Assembly: GCF_007676705.1 (NCBI RefSeq)
Contig: NZ_VEBF01000001.1
Span: forward strand, 1,736,001 to 1,800,000
From: Paenibacillus xylanexedens
Lineage (GTDB): Bacteria; Bacillota; Bacilli; Paenibacillales; Paenibacillaceae
Reading direction: 5' to 3'
Length of the DNA: 64,000 bases
Shown here: positions 1 through 10,622 of the stretch, in pieces
Numbering within the stretch: the first letter of the stretch is position 1
Layout: each line of letters opens with the position of its first letter
Notes under the pieces: model-generated
What the model saw: only the letters and a program-made list of their open reading frames with translations
The model's database searches: none
What the model was told of the DNA's origin: nothing
Made by a program: the position numbers and the translations under genes

Positions 1-491
1 TCCACTTTTGCTTCACTGAGAATAGCCACATTATCAATTTTCATGATTAGGGGGATTTGAGATTGAAACACGCTGGAGATGGCATTGACTGTTTTTGCGG
101 CTTTTTCGTAGGAAGTCCCTTGTACAGTTATGCTCATCACTTGGGACTCGCTTGCTGTAGAGACGGAGGTGCTATTCATGAGCTGGGCAGAAGTTAAGCC
201 CAAGTCTGGATACGTCGTAGCTACTTTATCCATAATGGCAGAAGATTTAATAATTTCTCTGTAAGAGTTAATAAGTTTGATATTGGTTTGGATCATGCTG
301 AAATCCATCATGGCCTGACCTTCAACCGTTGATGTCTGATTCACGATGAGCTTGGAACTTGCCTCATAGATCGGCTGGGTGAAGAAAATACTTTTGACCC
401 CTGCACCCACGCCCGCTATCAAAGCAATTGCAACAATCAACCAGATTTTCTTTTGTAAGAGTCGAAAATATCCTTTCAGTTCCACTTTCAT
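1..491 (-). CDS. Polysaccharide chain-length determinant / tyrosine-kinase modulator (YveK/YwqC/CapA type), 3' part cut by window edge
   Basis: Starts at an ATG at 491 behind GGAGGAATGAA-type Shine-Dalgarno sequence (cgtataGGAGGa) and stays open to base 1, so about 163 codons are visible and the C-terminus is missing. The protein opens with a short cytoplasmic stretch (MKVELKGYFRLLQKK), then one hydrophobic membrane segment (about residues 16-33), then an extracytoplasmic Wzz-type region beginning YEASSKLIVNQ, the usual start of the Wzz domain. Gram-positive proteins of this family activate a BY-kinase (YwqD/CapB) and influence exopolysaccharide chain length or export. It lies 32 nt downstream of the YwqE-type phosphatase gene on the same strand, so the two are probably co-transcribed. 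The BY-kinase gene would be expected beyond the left edge. The family assignment is firm; the particular polysaccharide is unknown. Confidence 0.85.
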   Translation of the reverse strand, partial: MKVELKGYFRLLQKKIWLIVAIALIAGVGAGVKSIFFTQPIYEASSKLIVNQTSTVEGQAMMDFSMIQTNIKLINSYREIIKSSAIMDKVATTYPDLGLTSAQLMNSTSVSTASESQVMSITVQGTSYEKAAKTVNAISSVFQSQIPLIMKIDNVAILSEAKV

Positions 492-523
492 TCCTCCTAT
501 ACGTTGTGATCAAACCTATGTAA

Positions 524-1282
524 CTACCAGATGGACAGCAACCATTTGCGAGGTTTCCAGCGTTCTGTGACCAGGCTCGAATTCGATAGAATGTGGGATG
601 CATTCTCTGCCAGTTTTCTAACGGCTTCGGCTCCGAAGCGACGTTCAATGACACGCTCCCCCTCACTAATGGCGAACGTCCTTTTGCACGTATCATGTGC
701 ATCTGATGAAATGAAATGAAACCCGTTTTCTTTGCAAAAATGAAAACACCACTTCTGAACTTTTCGTCCGAAAAGCCCGGTGAAAGATTGAGCCGTAAGC
801 TGGCATAGCCCACCTTGACTCAAGTAATCAGCCAACAGCTTTGGCTTCTTCAAAATGGCACGATTGCGTTCCGGATGAGCAATAATAGGGGTAATTCCCG
901 CTATTCGTAGTTCATGCAGTATCCTGGGGAACTGTGAGGGAATATGACCAAAGGGCAGTTCCAGCAACATGTAACGACTTCCGGCGAGTGTGCAGCACTT
1001 TCCTGCATATAAGTCTCCAATCAGGTTGTCATGCACCCTGATCTCCTGTCCGGGACGGATCTCCAGGCGAATGTTACGTATGCGAAGTTCTGCGTGAAGC
1101 AGGTTCACGGCCTGATTGACCACCATCGGTTCATTGTTGTATTGCCCGTTCAGGTGATGCGGAGTAGCAATAATGGAGGTAATTCCTGAGGCTGCCGCCT
1201 TCTCAGCCATCGCAACGGACTGCTCCATTCGAACAGGACCATCATCCAGACCGGATAATATGTGGCAGTGCATTTCAACCAT
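524..1282 (-). CDS. CpsB/YwqE-family protein-tyrosine phosphatase (PHP fold)
   Basis: Predicted manganese-dependent phosphatase that dephosphorylates BY-kinases and their substrates in capsule/exopolysaccharide regulation. Start chosen at the ATG at 1282, seven bases after GAGGAAG; an in-frame TTG two codons earlier is less likely. The 252-residue product has the PHP metal motifs: MHCHILSGLDDG near the N-terminus, ATPHH at about residue 41, a conserved-position glutamate in LLELPFG, AHPERN at about 138, and SSDAHD near 190. The size matches CpsB/YwqE (about 250 aa). It directly precedes the chain-length determinant gene (gap 32 nt), the order modulator/phosphatase/kinase clusters often show in Bacilli although gene order varies. 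No convincing promoter was found in the 147 nt upstream. Confidence 0.88.
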   Translation of the reverse strand: MVEMHCHILSGLDDGPVRMEQSVAMAEKAAASGITSIIATPHHLNGQYNNEPMVVNQAVNLLHAELRIRNIRLEIRPGQEIRVHDNLIGDLYAGKCCTLAGSRYMLLELPFGHIPSQFPRILHELRIAGITPIIAHPERNRAILKKPKLLADYLSQGGLCQLTAQSFTGLFGRKVQKWCFHFCKENGFHFISSDAHDTCKRTFAISEGERVIERRFGAEAVRKLAENASHILSNSSLVTERWKPRKWLLSIW

Positions 1283-1435
1283 ATCCAAACTTCCTCAATG
1301 TATGATCCCCCTTGCCCCTTTATTCATTGCGCAAATGCTTTTGGTGTTAAAGAACTAATGCATAACGCTATGAAATATAGTAAAATGGCGTTAAGTACAT
1401 GTTTTGTTCAGAAATTGTTAAGAATCGACTTGGAA

Positions 1436-1870
1436 TTATATGGTGAAATCAATGTAATGATAGGGTTGTTGCAGGGACTTTTGCTCTGTTGCCTTTTCGT
1501 ACTGAAAACGGGAAACCGTGGGAAACTGAACTTCAGTAAGCATTGTGTTTAACTGTCCAGTTATATATAGTTTCTGTTCGTGCTGAATATGCAAGTTTGA
1601 ATGATACATTGTGAGCTCTCCGAAGGGCTGTTTCCATTGCAACCTTGCGTGAAGTCTTACACATACATGATGATCTTCAACATCCAAACCAATGAGCATT
1701 TCTGATGATACTGGCAAGTTCAGGTCGCTCAGGAAGGTGATCGTTTGAGTGTCCATTCCAACTAACAGAACGGGGCGTCTTTTGCGTTCTACCATTTTCC
1801 CATGAAACTCCTGAATGTACATATGGACATTTAATTTCATATCAGCCCATTCCTGAATTATTGAATGCAT
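1436..1870 (-). CDS. Uncharacterised 144-residue protein, possibly PilZ-like beta-barrel
   Basis: ATG at 1870 follows AAAGGA with an eight-base spacer. The product is soluble with no signal peptide or membrane segment. Alternating hydrophobic strands (RRPVLLVGMDTQTITFLSDLNLPVS, then VCVRLHARLQWKQPF) resemble the beta-barrel strand pattern of PilZ-like domains, which in Bacilli appear in c-di-GMP receptors, but the canonical RxxxR and D/NxSxxG motifs are not clearly seen. Function is therefore not assigned. It stands upstream of the capsule phosphatase/modulator pair in the same orientation, 147 nt away, so a link to envelope or exopolysaccharide control is possible but is inference only. Confidence 0.55.
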   Translation of the reverse strand: MHSIIQEWADMKLNVHMYIQEFHGKMVERKRRPVLLVGMDTQTITFLSDLNLPVSSEMLIGLDVEDHHVCVRLHARLQWKQPFGELTMYHSNLHIQHEQKLYITGQLNTMLTEVQFPTVSRFQYEKATEQKSLQQPYHYIDFTI

Positions 1871-2217
1871 GGTTTCATTCCTTTAGAATGGATTAGCCTA
1901 CATGGACTGCCTTTACTTCCTTCTCACAGGTATATGGTTAAGGCAACAAGGAGATACTTAAAATATTCCAAATGATACATTTTGTAACTCCATACGTCCA
2001 ATTTACGATACAATACGTATCATGTCAAGCGGTATTTGGACATGGTTCTTTTGATTTACGACAATATGAGATGTCCTTAGACAGACCTATTTACAAATGG
2101 AAACGGTTGTAGGAAACGCACGAGGAGATACTTTTTTGCAGGAAAGCTGCCCTGATCAAAAACTTGGCTCAGGATTGTTTCAATATATATTTGATGTCGT
2201 TCAGGGGGAAATAGCTT
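1871..2217. other. Intergenic region between divergent genes
   Basis: No gene seen. It separates the minus-strand unknown gene from the plus-strand XRE regulator, so both promoters should be here. A near-palindrome GATACaatACGTATC around 2009-2023 could be an operator for the XRE protein. The regulator's ribosome site GGGGGAAATAG lies at about 2203-2213. No confident -35/-10 pair was identified. Confidence 0.4.
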
Positions 2218-2586
2218 ATGAGCTACGGAAATCGCATTGCTGAATTAAGGGAACAGCGGGGACTAACTCAAGAAGAACTTGCGAGCTCCATTCATATTAC
2301 AAGAGCTGCTCTCTCCCACTACGAGAAGAACCGACGTAAACCGGATTTCGAAGTGTTAACGAGACTTGCTGACATCTTTGACGTGTCTATTGATTACCTC
2401 ATTGGACGTACGAAGCAAAGTGATGTCGCGATGGATGAGGACGTACGTGAATTCGTTGACACTCTGGAGTTATCAGACAAGGAAGTGCTGGAGCGCTTCG
2501 ATCTGATGATTGATGGTAAATCCTTAACGGAGGAAGAGGCACGTCGTTTTATCGCTTTTGTCCGAATGGAACGCAGCATGGATTAA
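2218..2586 (+). CDS. XRE-family helix-turn-helix transcriptional regulator
   Basis: 122-residue DNA-binding protein. Residues about 6-60 form a Cro/CI-type HTH (IAELREQRGLTQEELAS, then TRAALSHYEKNRRKPD, then LADIFDVSIDYLIGR), the signature of SinR/Xre-like repressors. The C-terminal half (about 70-122) is charged and probably helical, with no known sensor domain. ATG at 2218 follows GGGGGAAATAGCTT. A hairpin terminator follows directly, so it is a single-gene unit. The sequence gives no evidence that it controls the tailocin locus 27 kb away; with its own palindrome upstream it may be autoregulated. The HTH family is certain, the target is unknown. Confidence 0.9.
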   Translation: MSYGNRIAELREQRGLTQEELASSIHITRAALSHYEKNRRKPDFEVLTRLADIFDVSIDYLIGRTKQSDVAMDEDVREFVDTLELSDKEVLERFDLMIDGKSLTEEEARRFIAFVRMERSMD

Positions 2587-2598
2587 ACCCGAAAAGAG

Positions 2599-2645
2599 GA
2601 CCCAGTTCCCGAGAGATACACTCTCTGGCTTCTGGGCTTTTTTTG
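2599..2645 (+). terminator. Rho-independent terminator of the XRE gene
   Basis: CCCAG (2601-2605) pairs with CTGGG (2632-2636), with inner GAGAG/CTCTC pairing, followed by a run of seven T. It sits 15 nt after the stop codon of the regulator. Confidence 0.8.
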
Positions 2646-2683
2646 TGTCTTGAATTCCCTCCATTCCATGGTTGTCTATCCTG

Positions 2684-2839
2684 TCAAGGACGCTTGTTGT
2701 TGACGGAGGATACGAATTGGTTCCAACGCTCCGGGTCGATTCCGCATTGCAGTAAAACTTTCATGATGTCCATCTGAGTTGCTTCGACTTGTTTACCTGT
2801 CGGCTTACGATCGCCCCTGTTTGGATGCTTCATATTCAT
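2684..2839 (-). CDS. Small hypothetical protein (51 aa)
   Basis: Start chosen at the ATG at 2839 because AGAGAGGTTAGCGGA lies just before it; the open frame continues 14 codons further upstream without a ribosome site. The product (begins MNMKHPNRGDRKPTGKQ) is hydrophilic at the N-terminus and ends in a short amphipathic region (DIMKVLLQCGIDPERWNQFVSS). It resembles small conserved hypothetical proteins of Paenibacillus, but no family is named. It lies between convergent terminators and appears to be transcribed alone. Confidence 0.55.
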   Translation of the reverse strand: MNMKHPNRGDRKPTGKQVEATQMDIMKVLLQCGIDPERWNQFVSSVNNKRP

Positions 2840-2973
2840 TCCGCTAACCTCTCTTATCTTTATACTTTCCCTGCACTCCAAAACTAGCCTTATTATACTT
2901 GAGAAACTTCCTCAATGTTGTCGTCTCATGGCGATAACGTTTTTTGAAGGGGTTCTAATTTTGTCGAAAGCAA

Positions 2974-3019
2974 AATAGGAGCTATCTGGCGCCAGCATGG
3001 CAACCAGATAGCTCCTATT
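2974..3019 (-). terminator. Terminator downstream of gltB
   Basis: A 16-base perfect inverted repeat: AATAGGAGCTATCTGG at 2974-2989 pairs with 3004-3019. On the minus strand the stem is followed by TTTTGCTTTCG. It lies about 50 nt after the gltB stop codon. The stem is unusually long and perfect. Confidence 0.85.
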
Positions 3020-3067
3020 ATTCTTAATACAACCTGTTCACGCACTTACACTTGAACAAGGAAGTTA

Positions 3068-6000
3068 TTAACCTCCCGCACGCGCAAGTTCACGCATGTT
3101 CGCTTCAAACGCTGCGAGCAATGCTGCTTCTCCAGTCAGACCTGTCGCCTGAATCCGTTCAATCTGTTCTGTCATCCGCTTGAAGTCTTTCGGAATAACC
3201 CGAACGAACTGATTCAAGGCATCTTGCCAGTTATCCAGAACGCGCTGACCGGCAGCACTTCCTGTGTTGGCAACGTGACGTTGAATCATGCCTCGAAGAT
3301 CTGCACTTTCGGCTACGTCTTCGATACGCTCCAAAAGAACCATTTCCAGATTACAACGTTGCAAGAATGTGCCTTCCGGATCATACACATAGGCAATACC
3401 TCCGGACATCCCTGCTGCAAAGTTACGACCTGTATCGCCGAGTACAACGACACGTCCACCCGTCATATATTCGCAACCATGGTCGCCGACACCTTCAACG
3501 ACTACTTTGGCGCCCGAGTTACGTACAGCAAATCGCTCACCCGCAATACCACGGATATACGCTTCACCACTTGTTGCTCCATAGAGTGCCGTGTTACCGA
3601 TAATGATGTTATCTTCCGCCTCGAATGTTGCTTTCGGAGAAGGCATCACGATCAGTTTACCTCCTGACAGTCCTTTACCTACATAGTCATTGGAGTCGCC
3701 TTCAACGGTCAAGGTCATGCCTTTAGGTACAAAGGCCCCAAAGCTTTGTCCGGCAGAGCCGACAAATTTGAATTTAACTGTATCTTCAGGCAATCCTGCG
3801 AGTCCATATTTGCGTGTGATCTCACTACCCAAAATGGTACCCACTGCACGGTTAACGTTCGTAATTGGAAGTACCGCTTCAACCGGTTGACCGGATTCAA
3901 TCGCAGGTTGTGCCAGTGGCAGCAATTGCTGCATATCCAGCGTTTCTTCCAATTGGTGGTTCTGATGTTGTGTGCGGTAACGTGCAGAGCCTTCCGGCAT
4001 TTCAGGCACGTGCAGCAATACAGACAGATCCACACCTTTTTTCTTCCAGTGATCTACAGCTTCTACCGTTTCGAGGCAATCTGTACGTCCGACCATTTCC
4101 TGAATGGTACGGAAACCAAGATCAGCCATGATCTCACGCATATCTTCAGCGACAAATCGCATGAAGTTAACCACATGAGCTGGATCACCCATGTAATTTT
4201 TACGCAACTCCGGATTCTGTGTCGCTACACCAACTGGACAGGTATCCATTTGACAGACACGCATCATGATACAGCCAAGTGCAACGAGTGGTGCTGTAGA
4301 GAAACCATACTCTTCGGCTCCAAGCAAGGCTGCGATCGCCAGGTCACGGCCGTTCAGCATTTTGCCGTCTGTCTCCAGAACGACACGGTCACGCAGATTG
4401 TTCAGCATCAACGTTTGATGTGTCTCTGCAAGACCCAGTTCCCAAGGCATACCTGCGTGACGAATCGAACCTTGCGGTGATGCACCTGTACCACCGTCAT
4501 AACCGCTGACGAGGATAATATCAGCACGGCCTTTGGCTACACCTGCCGCAATCGTACCCACACCAACTTCCGATACGAGCTTCACATTGATCTCTGCACG
4601 CGGATTGGCATTTTTCAAGTCATAAATCAGCTCCGCCAAATCCTCAATCGAGTAAATATCGTGATGCGGTGGTGGTGAGATCAGACCTACACCCGGTGTA
4701 GAACCACGAACTTCAGCAACCCAAGGGTACACTTTACGTCCTGGCAACTGTCCGCCTTCACCCGGTTTTGCTCCCTGTGCCATTTTGATCTGAATCTCAT
4801 CAGCATTAACCAGGTAGTTGGATGTTACTCCGAAACGTCCGGATGCTACCTGTTTGATCGCACTGCGACGGGAATCCCCGTTGCTATCTTTAATGAAGCG
4901 AGCCGGATCTTCTCCGCCTTCACCCGTATTGGATTTACCACCCACACGGTTCATTGCAATCGCAAGATCTTCATGCGCTTCTTTACTGATCGAACCAAAG
5001 GACATCGCACCCGTTTTGAAACGACGCATGATATCTTCTACAGATTCAACTTCTTCGAGTGGAATGGAAGCTCCCACCGGTTTCAGCTTCAGCATGGAGC
5101 GAATGGTCAACAATTGATCATTCTCACCTTGCACGAGCTTGGAATATTTTTTATACAGCTTGTAATCCCCAGTACGTACTGCGTGTTGCAGGGTATGAAT
5201 GGTTTGCGGATTGAACAGATGCTCTTCTCCGTCGTTACGCCATTGATAATCCCCACCGGAATCCAATACTTTATCGTTACCGTCTTTTTCCGTAAAGGCA
5301 CGGTTATGATGTGTCAACGCTTCGGCTGCCACTTCTTCCAACCCAATTCCACCAATACGGGAAGGTGTCCAGGTAAAGTAACGGTCAACGAAGTCTGATT
5401 TCAGACCTACCGCTTCGAAGATTTGAGCTCCACGATACGATTGAATCGTAGAAATCCCCATTTTGGACAACACTTTAGTAACGCCTTTGGTAGCTGCTTT
5501 AATGTAATTTTTCACTGCTTTCTCATGCGAGATACCACGCAGTAAGCCTTGCTGAATCATGTCATCCAGCGTTTCAAAGGCCAGATAAGGGTTCACGGCA
5601 CTTACACCGTATCCGAGCAGCAACGCGTAGTGGTGAATATCACGCGGTTCTGCCGATTCGAGCATAATGCTGACTTTTGTTCGGGTTCCTTGACGAATCA
5701 GATGGTGATGCAGACCTGCTACAGCAAGCAACGCAGGAATCGCAGCATTCTCGGCATCCACTCCACGGTCAGACAGGATCAGAATGTTATGACCTTTGTC
5801 GATGACACGGTCTGCAGCTTCGAAGAGAAGTTCCATCGCTTTGCGAAGTCCTTCCGCTCCTTCCGCAGCGGTGAAGAAGATTGGAATCGTCATGGAGCGG
5901 AAGCCTGGGCGACGTACATGACGAATCTTCGCAAAGTCTTCATTGGACAAGACCGGTGTATCCAGACGAATCTGGCGACAGCTCTCCGGTTCAGGATTCA

Positions 6001-7666
6001 ACAGGTTGCGCTCTGGACCAATGGTTGTTGCCGTAGACGTTACAATCTCTTCACGGATTGCATCGATCGGCGGGTTGGTTACCTGGGCGAACATCTGTTT
6101 AAAGTAGTTGTACAGGCGCTGTGGACGATCCGACAGCACAGCCAGTGGTGCATCATAACCCATCGAACCCGTAGCTTCCATACCTGTTGTCGCCATGGGC
6201 TCCAGGATTTTACGAAGTTCCTCAAATGTATAACCATATGCCAGCTGAAGCTGGGTCACGTTATCATGTTTTGGATCAGGAAGTTCCGGTGCTTCCGGCA
6301 ACTCGCTCAGATCCATCAAATGCTCATCAAGCCAATCCTGATACGGATTCTCGGCTGCAATAATTGCTTTTACTTCCTCATCCGCAATGATACGGCCTTG
6401 TTGTGTGTCCACAAGCAACATCCGACCTGGACGAAGACGATCTTTGTAGAGAATCTCTTCCGGTGCGATATCCAGTACCCCAACTTCAGAGGACAGGATA
6501 ATACGGTCATCTTTGGTTACATAATAACGAGCTGGACGCAAACCATTACGGTCAAGTGTTGCACCAATTTGCAAACCATCTGTAAAGGCCATTGCTGCTG
6601 GTCCATCCCAAGGCTCCATCATTGTGCTGTGATACTCATAAAATGCCTTTTTGGCAGGGTCCATTCCCTCATCTGTGCTCCAAGGTTCAGGAACCATCAT
6701 CATGGCCACGTGTGGCAGGGAACGTCCACTCAGATACAGGAACTCCAGTGTGTTATCGAACATGGCTGTATCCGAACCGTCCGGATTGATGACCGGTTTT
6801 ACTTTCGCGATGTCGTTACCGAACAACTCGCTCTCGAACAAGGACTGCCTAGCATGCATCCAGTTCACGTTACCACGCATCGTGTTGATCTCACCGTTGT
6901 GGATCATGAAGCGATACGGGTGGGCACGTTCCCAGCTTGGGAAGGTGTTCGTACTGAAACGGGAATGCACAAGTGCAATAGCCGATTCAACGAGATCTTG
7001 CTGCAGATCCAGATAGAACTCTCCGACCTGCTCCGTTGTGAGCATGCCTTTATATACAATTTTGCGACAAGACAAGCTCGGAAGGTAGAATGAACCGCCT
7101 TCTGCCTCATCTGCCGAATAACGAATAGCCAGCTCAGCGCGTCTGCGAATAACATACAGCTTACGCTCAAATCCAAGCTCATCCTTCACATCTGCGGATC
7201 TTCCAATGAACACCTGACGTACATAAGGTTTCGCTGCAAGGGCAGAACGGCCAAGCATTTCATCAAAAGTAGGAACATCCCGGAAACCCAAGAAAGTCTG
7301 TCCTTCTTCTTCAATAATCTTCTTAAGGCTCTCTTCATGTGCACTGCGAATGGCAGGGTCCTGGGAAAGGAACAACATACCTACGCCATAGAAGCCCTGT
7401 TCTGGCAAAGCAAAACCAAGACGTTCCGCTTCCTGTGCAAAATAGCGATGTGGAATCTGAATCAGGATACCTGCTCCGTCACCGGAATTCGGTTCACTTC
7501 CCTGTCCTCCACGGTGTTCCATGTTACTGAGCATGGTCAGTGCCTGACTAACGATATCGTGTGAAGGTACTCCTTTGATGTTGGCAACAAAACCCATTCC
7601 GCATGCGTCTTTTTCGAACTGCGGGTCATACAGACCCTGTTTTGGAGGTAATCCGATGTGTCTCAT
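3068..7666 (-). CDS. gltB: Glutamate synthase (NADPH-type) large subunit
   Basis: Transfers the amide of glutamine to 2-oxoglutarate, giving two glutamates; the central nitrogen assimilation step with glutamine synthetase. Start set at the ATG at 7666 ([14 protein letters not shown]) behind AAAGG, giving 1532 residues, normal for GltB. Domains: N-terminal class II glutamine amidotransferase with the nucleophile Cys22 in KDACGMGF (the leader before it is normally cleaved), a central domain, the FMN-binding synthase domain (about 840-1210), with the 3Fe-4S ligands in [15 protein letters not shown], and the C-terminal right-handed beta-helix with Gly-rich repeats. No small subunit (gltD) is next to it: downstream there is a strong terminator, upstream a long leader. 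The electron-transferring partner must therefore be encoded elsewhere or beyond reach of this operon. Confidence 0.97.
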   Translation of the reverse strand: MRHIGLPPKQGLYDPQFEKDACGMGFVANIKGVPSHDIVSQALTMLSNMEHRGGQGSEPNSGDGAGILIQIPHRYFAQEAERLGFALPEQGFYGVGMLFLSQDPAIRSAHEESLKKIIEEEGQTFLGFRDVPTFDEMLGRSALAAKPYVRQVFIGRSADVKDELGFERKLYVIRRRAELAIRYSADEAEGGSFYLPSLSCRKIVYKGMLTTEQVGEFYLDLQQDLVESAIALVHSRFSTNTFPSWERAHPYRFMIHNGEINTMRGNVNWMHARQSLFESELFGNDIAKVKPVINPDGSDTAMFDNTLEFLYLSGRSLPHVAMMMVPEPWSTDEGMDPAKKAFYEYHSTMMEPWDGPAAMAFTDGLQIGATLDRNGLRPARYYVTKDDRIILSSEVGVLDIAPEEILYKDRLRPGRMLLVDTQQGRIIADEEVKAIIAAENPYQDWLDEHLMDLSELPEAPELPDPKHDNVTQLQLAYGYTFEELRKILEPMATTGMEATGSMGYDAPLAVLSDRPQRLYNYFKQMFAQVTNPPIDAIREEIVTSTATTIGPERNLLNPEPESCRQIRLDTPVLSNEDFAKIRHVRRPGFRSMTIPIFFTAAEGAEGLRKAMELLFEAADRVIDKGHNILILSDRGVDAENAAIPALLAVAGLHHHLIRQGTRTKVSIMLESAEPRDIHHYALLLGYGVSAVNPYLAFETLDDMIQQGLLRGISHEKAVKNYIKAATKGVTKVLSKMGISTIQSYRGAQIFEAVGLKSDFVDRYFTWTPSRIGGIGLEEVAAEALTHHNRAFTEKDGNDKVLDSGGDYQWRNDGEEHLFNPQTIHTLQHAVRTGDYKLYKKYSKLVQGENDQLLTIRSMLKLKPVGASIPLEEVESVEDIMRRFKTGAMSFGSISKEAHEDLAIAMNRVGGKSNTGEGGEDPARFIKDSNGDSRRSAIKQVASGRFGVTSNYLVNADEIQIKMAQGAKPGEGGQLPGRKVYPWVAEVRGSTPGVGLISPPPHHDIYSIEDLAELIYDLKNANPRAEINVKLVSEVGVGTIAAGVAKGRADIILVSGYDGGTGASPQGSIRHAGMPWELGLAETHQTLMLNNLRDRVVLETDGKMLNGRDLAIAALLGAEEYGFSTAPLVALGCIMMRVCQMDTCPVGVATQNPELRKNYMGDPAHVVNFMRFVAEDMREIMADLGFRTIQEMVGRTDCLETVEAVDHWKKKGVDLSVLLHVPEMPEGSARYRTQHQNHQLEETLDMQQLLPLAQPAIESGQPVEAVLPITNVNRAVGTILGSEITRKYGLAGLPEDTVKFKFVGSAGQSFGAFVPKGMTLTVEGDSNDYVGKGLSGGKLIVMPSPKATFEAEDNIIIGNTALYGATSGEAYIRGIAGERFAVRNSGAKVVVEGVGDHGCEYMTGGRVVVLGDTGRNFAAGMSGGIAYVYDPEGTFLQRCNLEMVLLERIEDVAESADLRGMIQRHVANTGSAAGQRVLDNWQDALNQFVRVIPKDFKRMTEQIERIQATGLTGEAALLAAFEANMRELARAGG

Positions 7667-8062
7667 GGAACGCAACCTTTCTATAATGAAGTATTTCGGA
7701 AAGATCAAGAACATAGGCAACAGGCAACAATGAAACGGGAGGAGCTGGCCTTTCGCTTGCGATAGAGCCTGCTAGATAGAAGAGGCGACAGCATGAGACT
7801 GTCAAAAATATATGCCTGCTATTGGGCAGAAGCCATTAAATGAGATGAGCTGATCCGGACGATCCGGCAAACAGCATGTATAAATCAACACGCAGCCGCT
7901 GGCACGGCTACTGAAATGGAGCGACGTTTTTTTGATATAGTTCTATTATTTTAACACCGACCTAACATCAGCGCAATTTAAACTTTTTAATACCTCTGAT
8001 AAGAAATGTTTTGCAGTACAGCTTTACTGTAATGACGTTTAAATTCATCTCTTTTTCGAATA
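7667..8062 (-). other. Long untranslated leader of gltB
   Basis: About 400 nt without a convincing gene between the candidate promoter and the gltB start. A second possible promoter (TTGCGC-N17-TAAAAT) lies inside it near 7945-7975. Direct-repeat and inverted pieces such as GTACAGCTTTACTGTAA occur, but no known riboswitch or T-box was recognised. The length suggests attenuation or binding sites for a LysR/MerR-type regulator (GltC, GlnR), which is inference. Confidence 0.4.
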
Positions 8063-8090
8063 ATTATACACTTTTTAAGTCAGAGTACAA
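8063..8090 (-). promoter_or_regulatory. Candidate SigA promoter of gltB
   Basis: Minus strand TTGTAC (8085-8090), 16-base spacer, perfect TATAAT (8063-8068). About 395 nt upstream of the gltB start. Confidence 0.5.
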
Positions 8091-8210
8091 CTGAATTAAA
8101 TTGCTGACAGAAGAAAATCGTTCCATATGTGGCCTGTGTTTATCCATAATTCCACCAAATTGTTGCTGCTTGATCCAGCGAATCTTTACTTCTCTATGCA
8201 TTTGTATACA

Positions 8211-8249
8211 AAATAGCCTGCAGCCCCTTTTTAGGGCCACAGGCTATTT
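8211..8249 (-). terminator. Terminator of the YhgE/Pip gene
   Basis: On the minus strand AATAGCCTGTGGCCC pairs with GGGGCTGCAGGCTATT around a TAAAA loop and is followed by TTTTGT. It lies about 90 nt after the stop codon at 8340. Confidence 0.8.
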
Positions 8250-8339
8250 GCACTATTTGACTACTATATTGCATAATTTCGCTACATGAAAATAAAGTTT
8301 TTTTTCGTAAATATCACGTTGCTGATGATCAGGTTCGAC

Positions 8340-10622
8340 TTATGCTGTCACAACTTGACCAGAATCAGCGAGTTCCGCTTCTTTTTTCGGACGTCTGCCA
8401 TTCCAAAGGAAGTAGGCCAGCGTCAGCACGATGGACACACCAGCATATATGCTGAGAATTCCTGCCTGATGCCACATTACATCCAGATTGCCACTCGATA
8501 CAACCGCCTTGAAGCCCATAATGCTGTGTGTCATTGGCAGCCAAGGGCTAAATGCTTGAAGCCACGATGGAATCAGTTCTACCGGGAAAGTACCTGCACT
8601 AGCCGCAAGTTGGAAGACCAGCAGCAGAATGACAACATAACGTCCAGGCAGATCCAGCCAAGTCACAAGTGCCTGAACAATCAACATGAAGGTCAGCCCT
8701 GTAATAATGGTGAACAGGTAGAACAGCCCTACGCTGTGCGTCTCCAGTCCAAGACCGTATAACATGAAGCTTGCCACGATAACCGATTGGAAAATACTCA
8801 CGGAGCCAAATACCAGTGTACGGCTGACAAAACGATTCCAGCCTGTTGCACCAGGTACAGACGTTTCCCGCATTTTCAATACAATCGTCGATATCAACGA
8901 TCCCACGAACAGACCGATTGACAGGAAGAACGGTGTTAATCCAGTACCATAATTGCTCACGTTCTCTGCTGTGTTCTCCGAAGAGTTCACAGGTTCAGCG
9001 AACATGTTCACCACATCATCCGTTTTCTTGACTTCGGATGTTTTTTGCGCGGCATCATTCAGCTTGCTTGCCAGTTCACTTGAGCCATCTTTTAACTCGG
9101 TAAGGCCGTCAGCCAGTTTGCCTGCACCATCGCCCAATTGCTTGGAACCATCGGTAAGTGAATGAACACCACCACTGAGTTTGCCTACACCCGTTTGCAG
9201 AGCTGTTGTACCTGAGCCCAGCTGCTTGGCACCATCCGCAAGCAATGTACCGCCACTTGCAGCATCACCCAGTTTGCCACTGAATTGCTTCAGACCATCG
9301 GAGAGCTGTGCTCCTCCTTGACTAAGCTGTCCGGCACCAGCCAATAATTGCTGCTGACCATCCACCAGCTGGTTCGCACCAGCCAGAAGTTGCTTCTGGC
9401 CTCCATGAAGCTCGGCTGCACCCGCAGCCAGCTGCTGGTTACCCTGATGCAGCTGATCTGCACCCTGTGCCAGCTTCTGCTCGCTCTCATGCAACTGTGC
9501 ACTACCATCGGCAACAGCTTCACTCGCCGCAAGCAGTTTCTGTACATCAGCATTTTCGGCCAGTTCCGGGTTCGATTCAGCAAGCTGTTTCAATCCGGCA
9601 GCTACGCCTTTTGCACCATCAGCAACCTTGCTGCTGCCATCTACGGCCGATTGCAAGCCAGTTGCCAATGTGCCGCTGCCCTGGACTGCACTTTGCAGAC
9701 CTTCAGACAGCTTCGCGCTACCCTGTTCGGACGATTGCAGGCCAGCCTGCAGCTTGCCTGTGCCATCCAGTGAGGACTGTAGTCCGGTTTCCAGTTTGGC
9801 GCTGCCATCTTTCAACTGATCTGCTCCGCTCTGAAGCTGGCTCGAAGCGGCTGCCTGAAGCTGTTGCAGACCGGAGACGAGATTCGTTGTACCACTCTCA
9901 AGCTTGGTCGCCCCCGTATGCAATGCATTAACGCCATCACTTAATGGAGAAAGTCCTTCCTGAAGTTCAAGCGTTCCGGATGCGAGCTTCGCCAGGTTAT
10001 CCTTGAGCTTCACTGCACCATCATCCAGTTTGCCTGCACCCGTATTCAGTTCCCCTGCTCCGTCGCCTGCCTCAGCCAAACCATCGGATACCTCGGAGAA
10101 CTTGTCGAGCAACGTCTCCGCATAGGATTCTGTCACTTTGGCCGAGACCTTCGCTTTCAGGTCCTTAATAGCAGTCTTACCGATCTGTGCACCGACAAAG
10201 CTGTAATTGCCATTGGGTTCATAGATTAGATCAGCCGGCTCCGGCTTGTCATCGAGCAATGTTGTTGCTTGGGATGAGAAGTTCTCCGGAATTGTAATTT
10301 GCATATAATATTTGTCATTACTCATGCCTTCTTTGGCTTGACTGGCACTGACAAAATCCCATTTGAAATCTGCATTTTTCTTCAGCTCATTCACCAGATC
10401 ACTACCTACATGGAGTGTTTTCCCCTCCAGCTCAGCGCCTTTATCCAGATTGACAACGGCAACCGGCATCTCATCCACATGACCATACGGGTCCCAATAG
10501 GCCGCCAGATAGATGCCACTATACAGGATCGGTATAAACATAATTGCAATAACAGGGATCAACACCTTCGGGTTTCTCACGGCCGATCCCACATCCTTGA
10601 AAAACACGGATAAAGATTTCAT
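8340..10622 (-). CDS. YhgE/Pip-family membrane protein with long heptad-like repeat domain
   Basis: Start chosen at the ATG at 10622 (MKSLSVFFKDVGSAV) after GGGGAGAAAATGAC; 760 residues. An N-terminal membrane helix (about 20-40) is followed by an extracytoplasmic conserved domain (VDEMPVAVVNLDKGAELEG), then about 330 residues of repeats of the form L-x-x-G-x-x-x-L (for example KLQAGLQSSEQGSAKLSEG), typical of YhgE/Pip proteins, and a C-terminal block of about five to six membrane helices from about residue 590, homologous to ABC-2 type permeases. Related proteins include the lactococcal phage infection protein Pip and export components such as EsaA of type VII secretion. The TetR gene just upstream probably controls it. 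Substrate unknown. Confidence 0.88.
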   Translation of the reverse strand: MKSLSVFFKDVGSAVRNPKVLIPVIAIMFIPILYSGIYLAAYWDPYGHVDEMPVAVVNLDKGAELEGKTLHVGSDLVNELKKNADFKWDFVSASQAKEGMSNDKYYMQITIPENFSSQATTLLDDKPEPADLIYEPNGNYSFVGAQIGKTAIKDLKAKVSAKVTESYAETLLDKFSEVSDGLAEAGDGAGELNTGAGKLDDGAVKLKDNLAKLASGTLELQEGLSPLSDGVNALHTGATKLESGTTNLVSGLQQLQAAASSQLQSGADQLKDGSAKLETGLQSSLDGTGKLQAGLQSSEQGSAKLSEGLQSAVQGSGTLATGLQSAVDGSSKVADGAKGVAAGLKQLAESNPELAENADVQKLLAASEAVADGSAQLHESEQKLAQGADQLHQGNQQLAAGAAELHGGQKQLLAGANQLVDGQQQLLAGAGQLSQGGAQLSDGLKQFSGKLGDAASGGTLLADGAKQLGSGTTALQTGVGKLSGGVHSLTDGSKQLGDGAGKLADGLTELKDGSSELASKLNDAAQKTSEVKKTDDVVNMFAEPVNSSENTAENVSNYGTGLTPFFLSIGLFVGSLISTIVLKMRETSVPGATGWNRFVSRTLVFGSVSIFQSVIVASFMLYGLGLETHSVGLFYLFTIITGLTFMLIVQALVTWLDLPGRYVVILLLVFQLAASAGTFPVELIPSWLQAFSPWLPMTHSIMGFKAVVSSGNLDVMWHQAGILSIYAGVSIVLTLAYFLWNGRRPKKEAELADSGQVVTA

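Noticed and set aside
5549..7093. 514-codon open frame on the plus strand inside gltB
   Set aside because: It is antisense to a well-conserved gene, has Cys/His/Arg-rich, low-plausibility translation and no ribosome site; the GltB frame on the other strand is certain.
7667..8062. GlnR/TnrA box (TGTNAN7TNACA) in the gltB leader
   Set aside because: Only partial half-sites; spacing does not fit.
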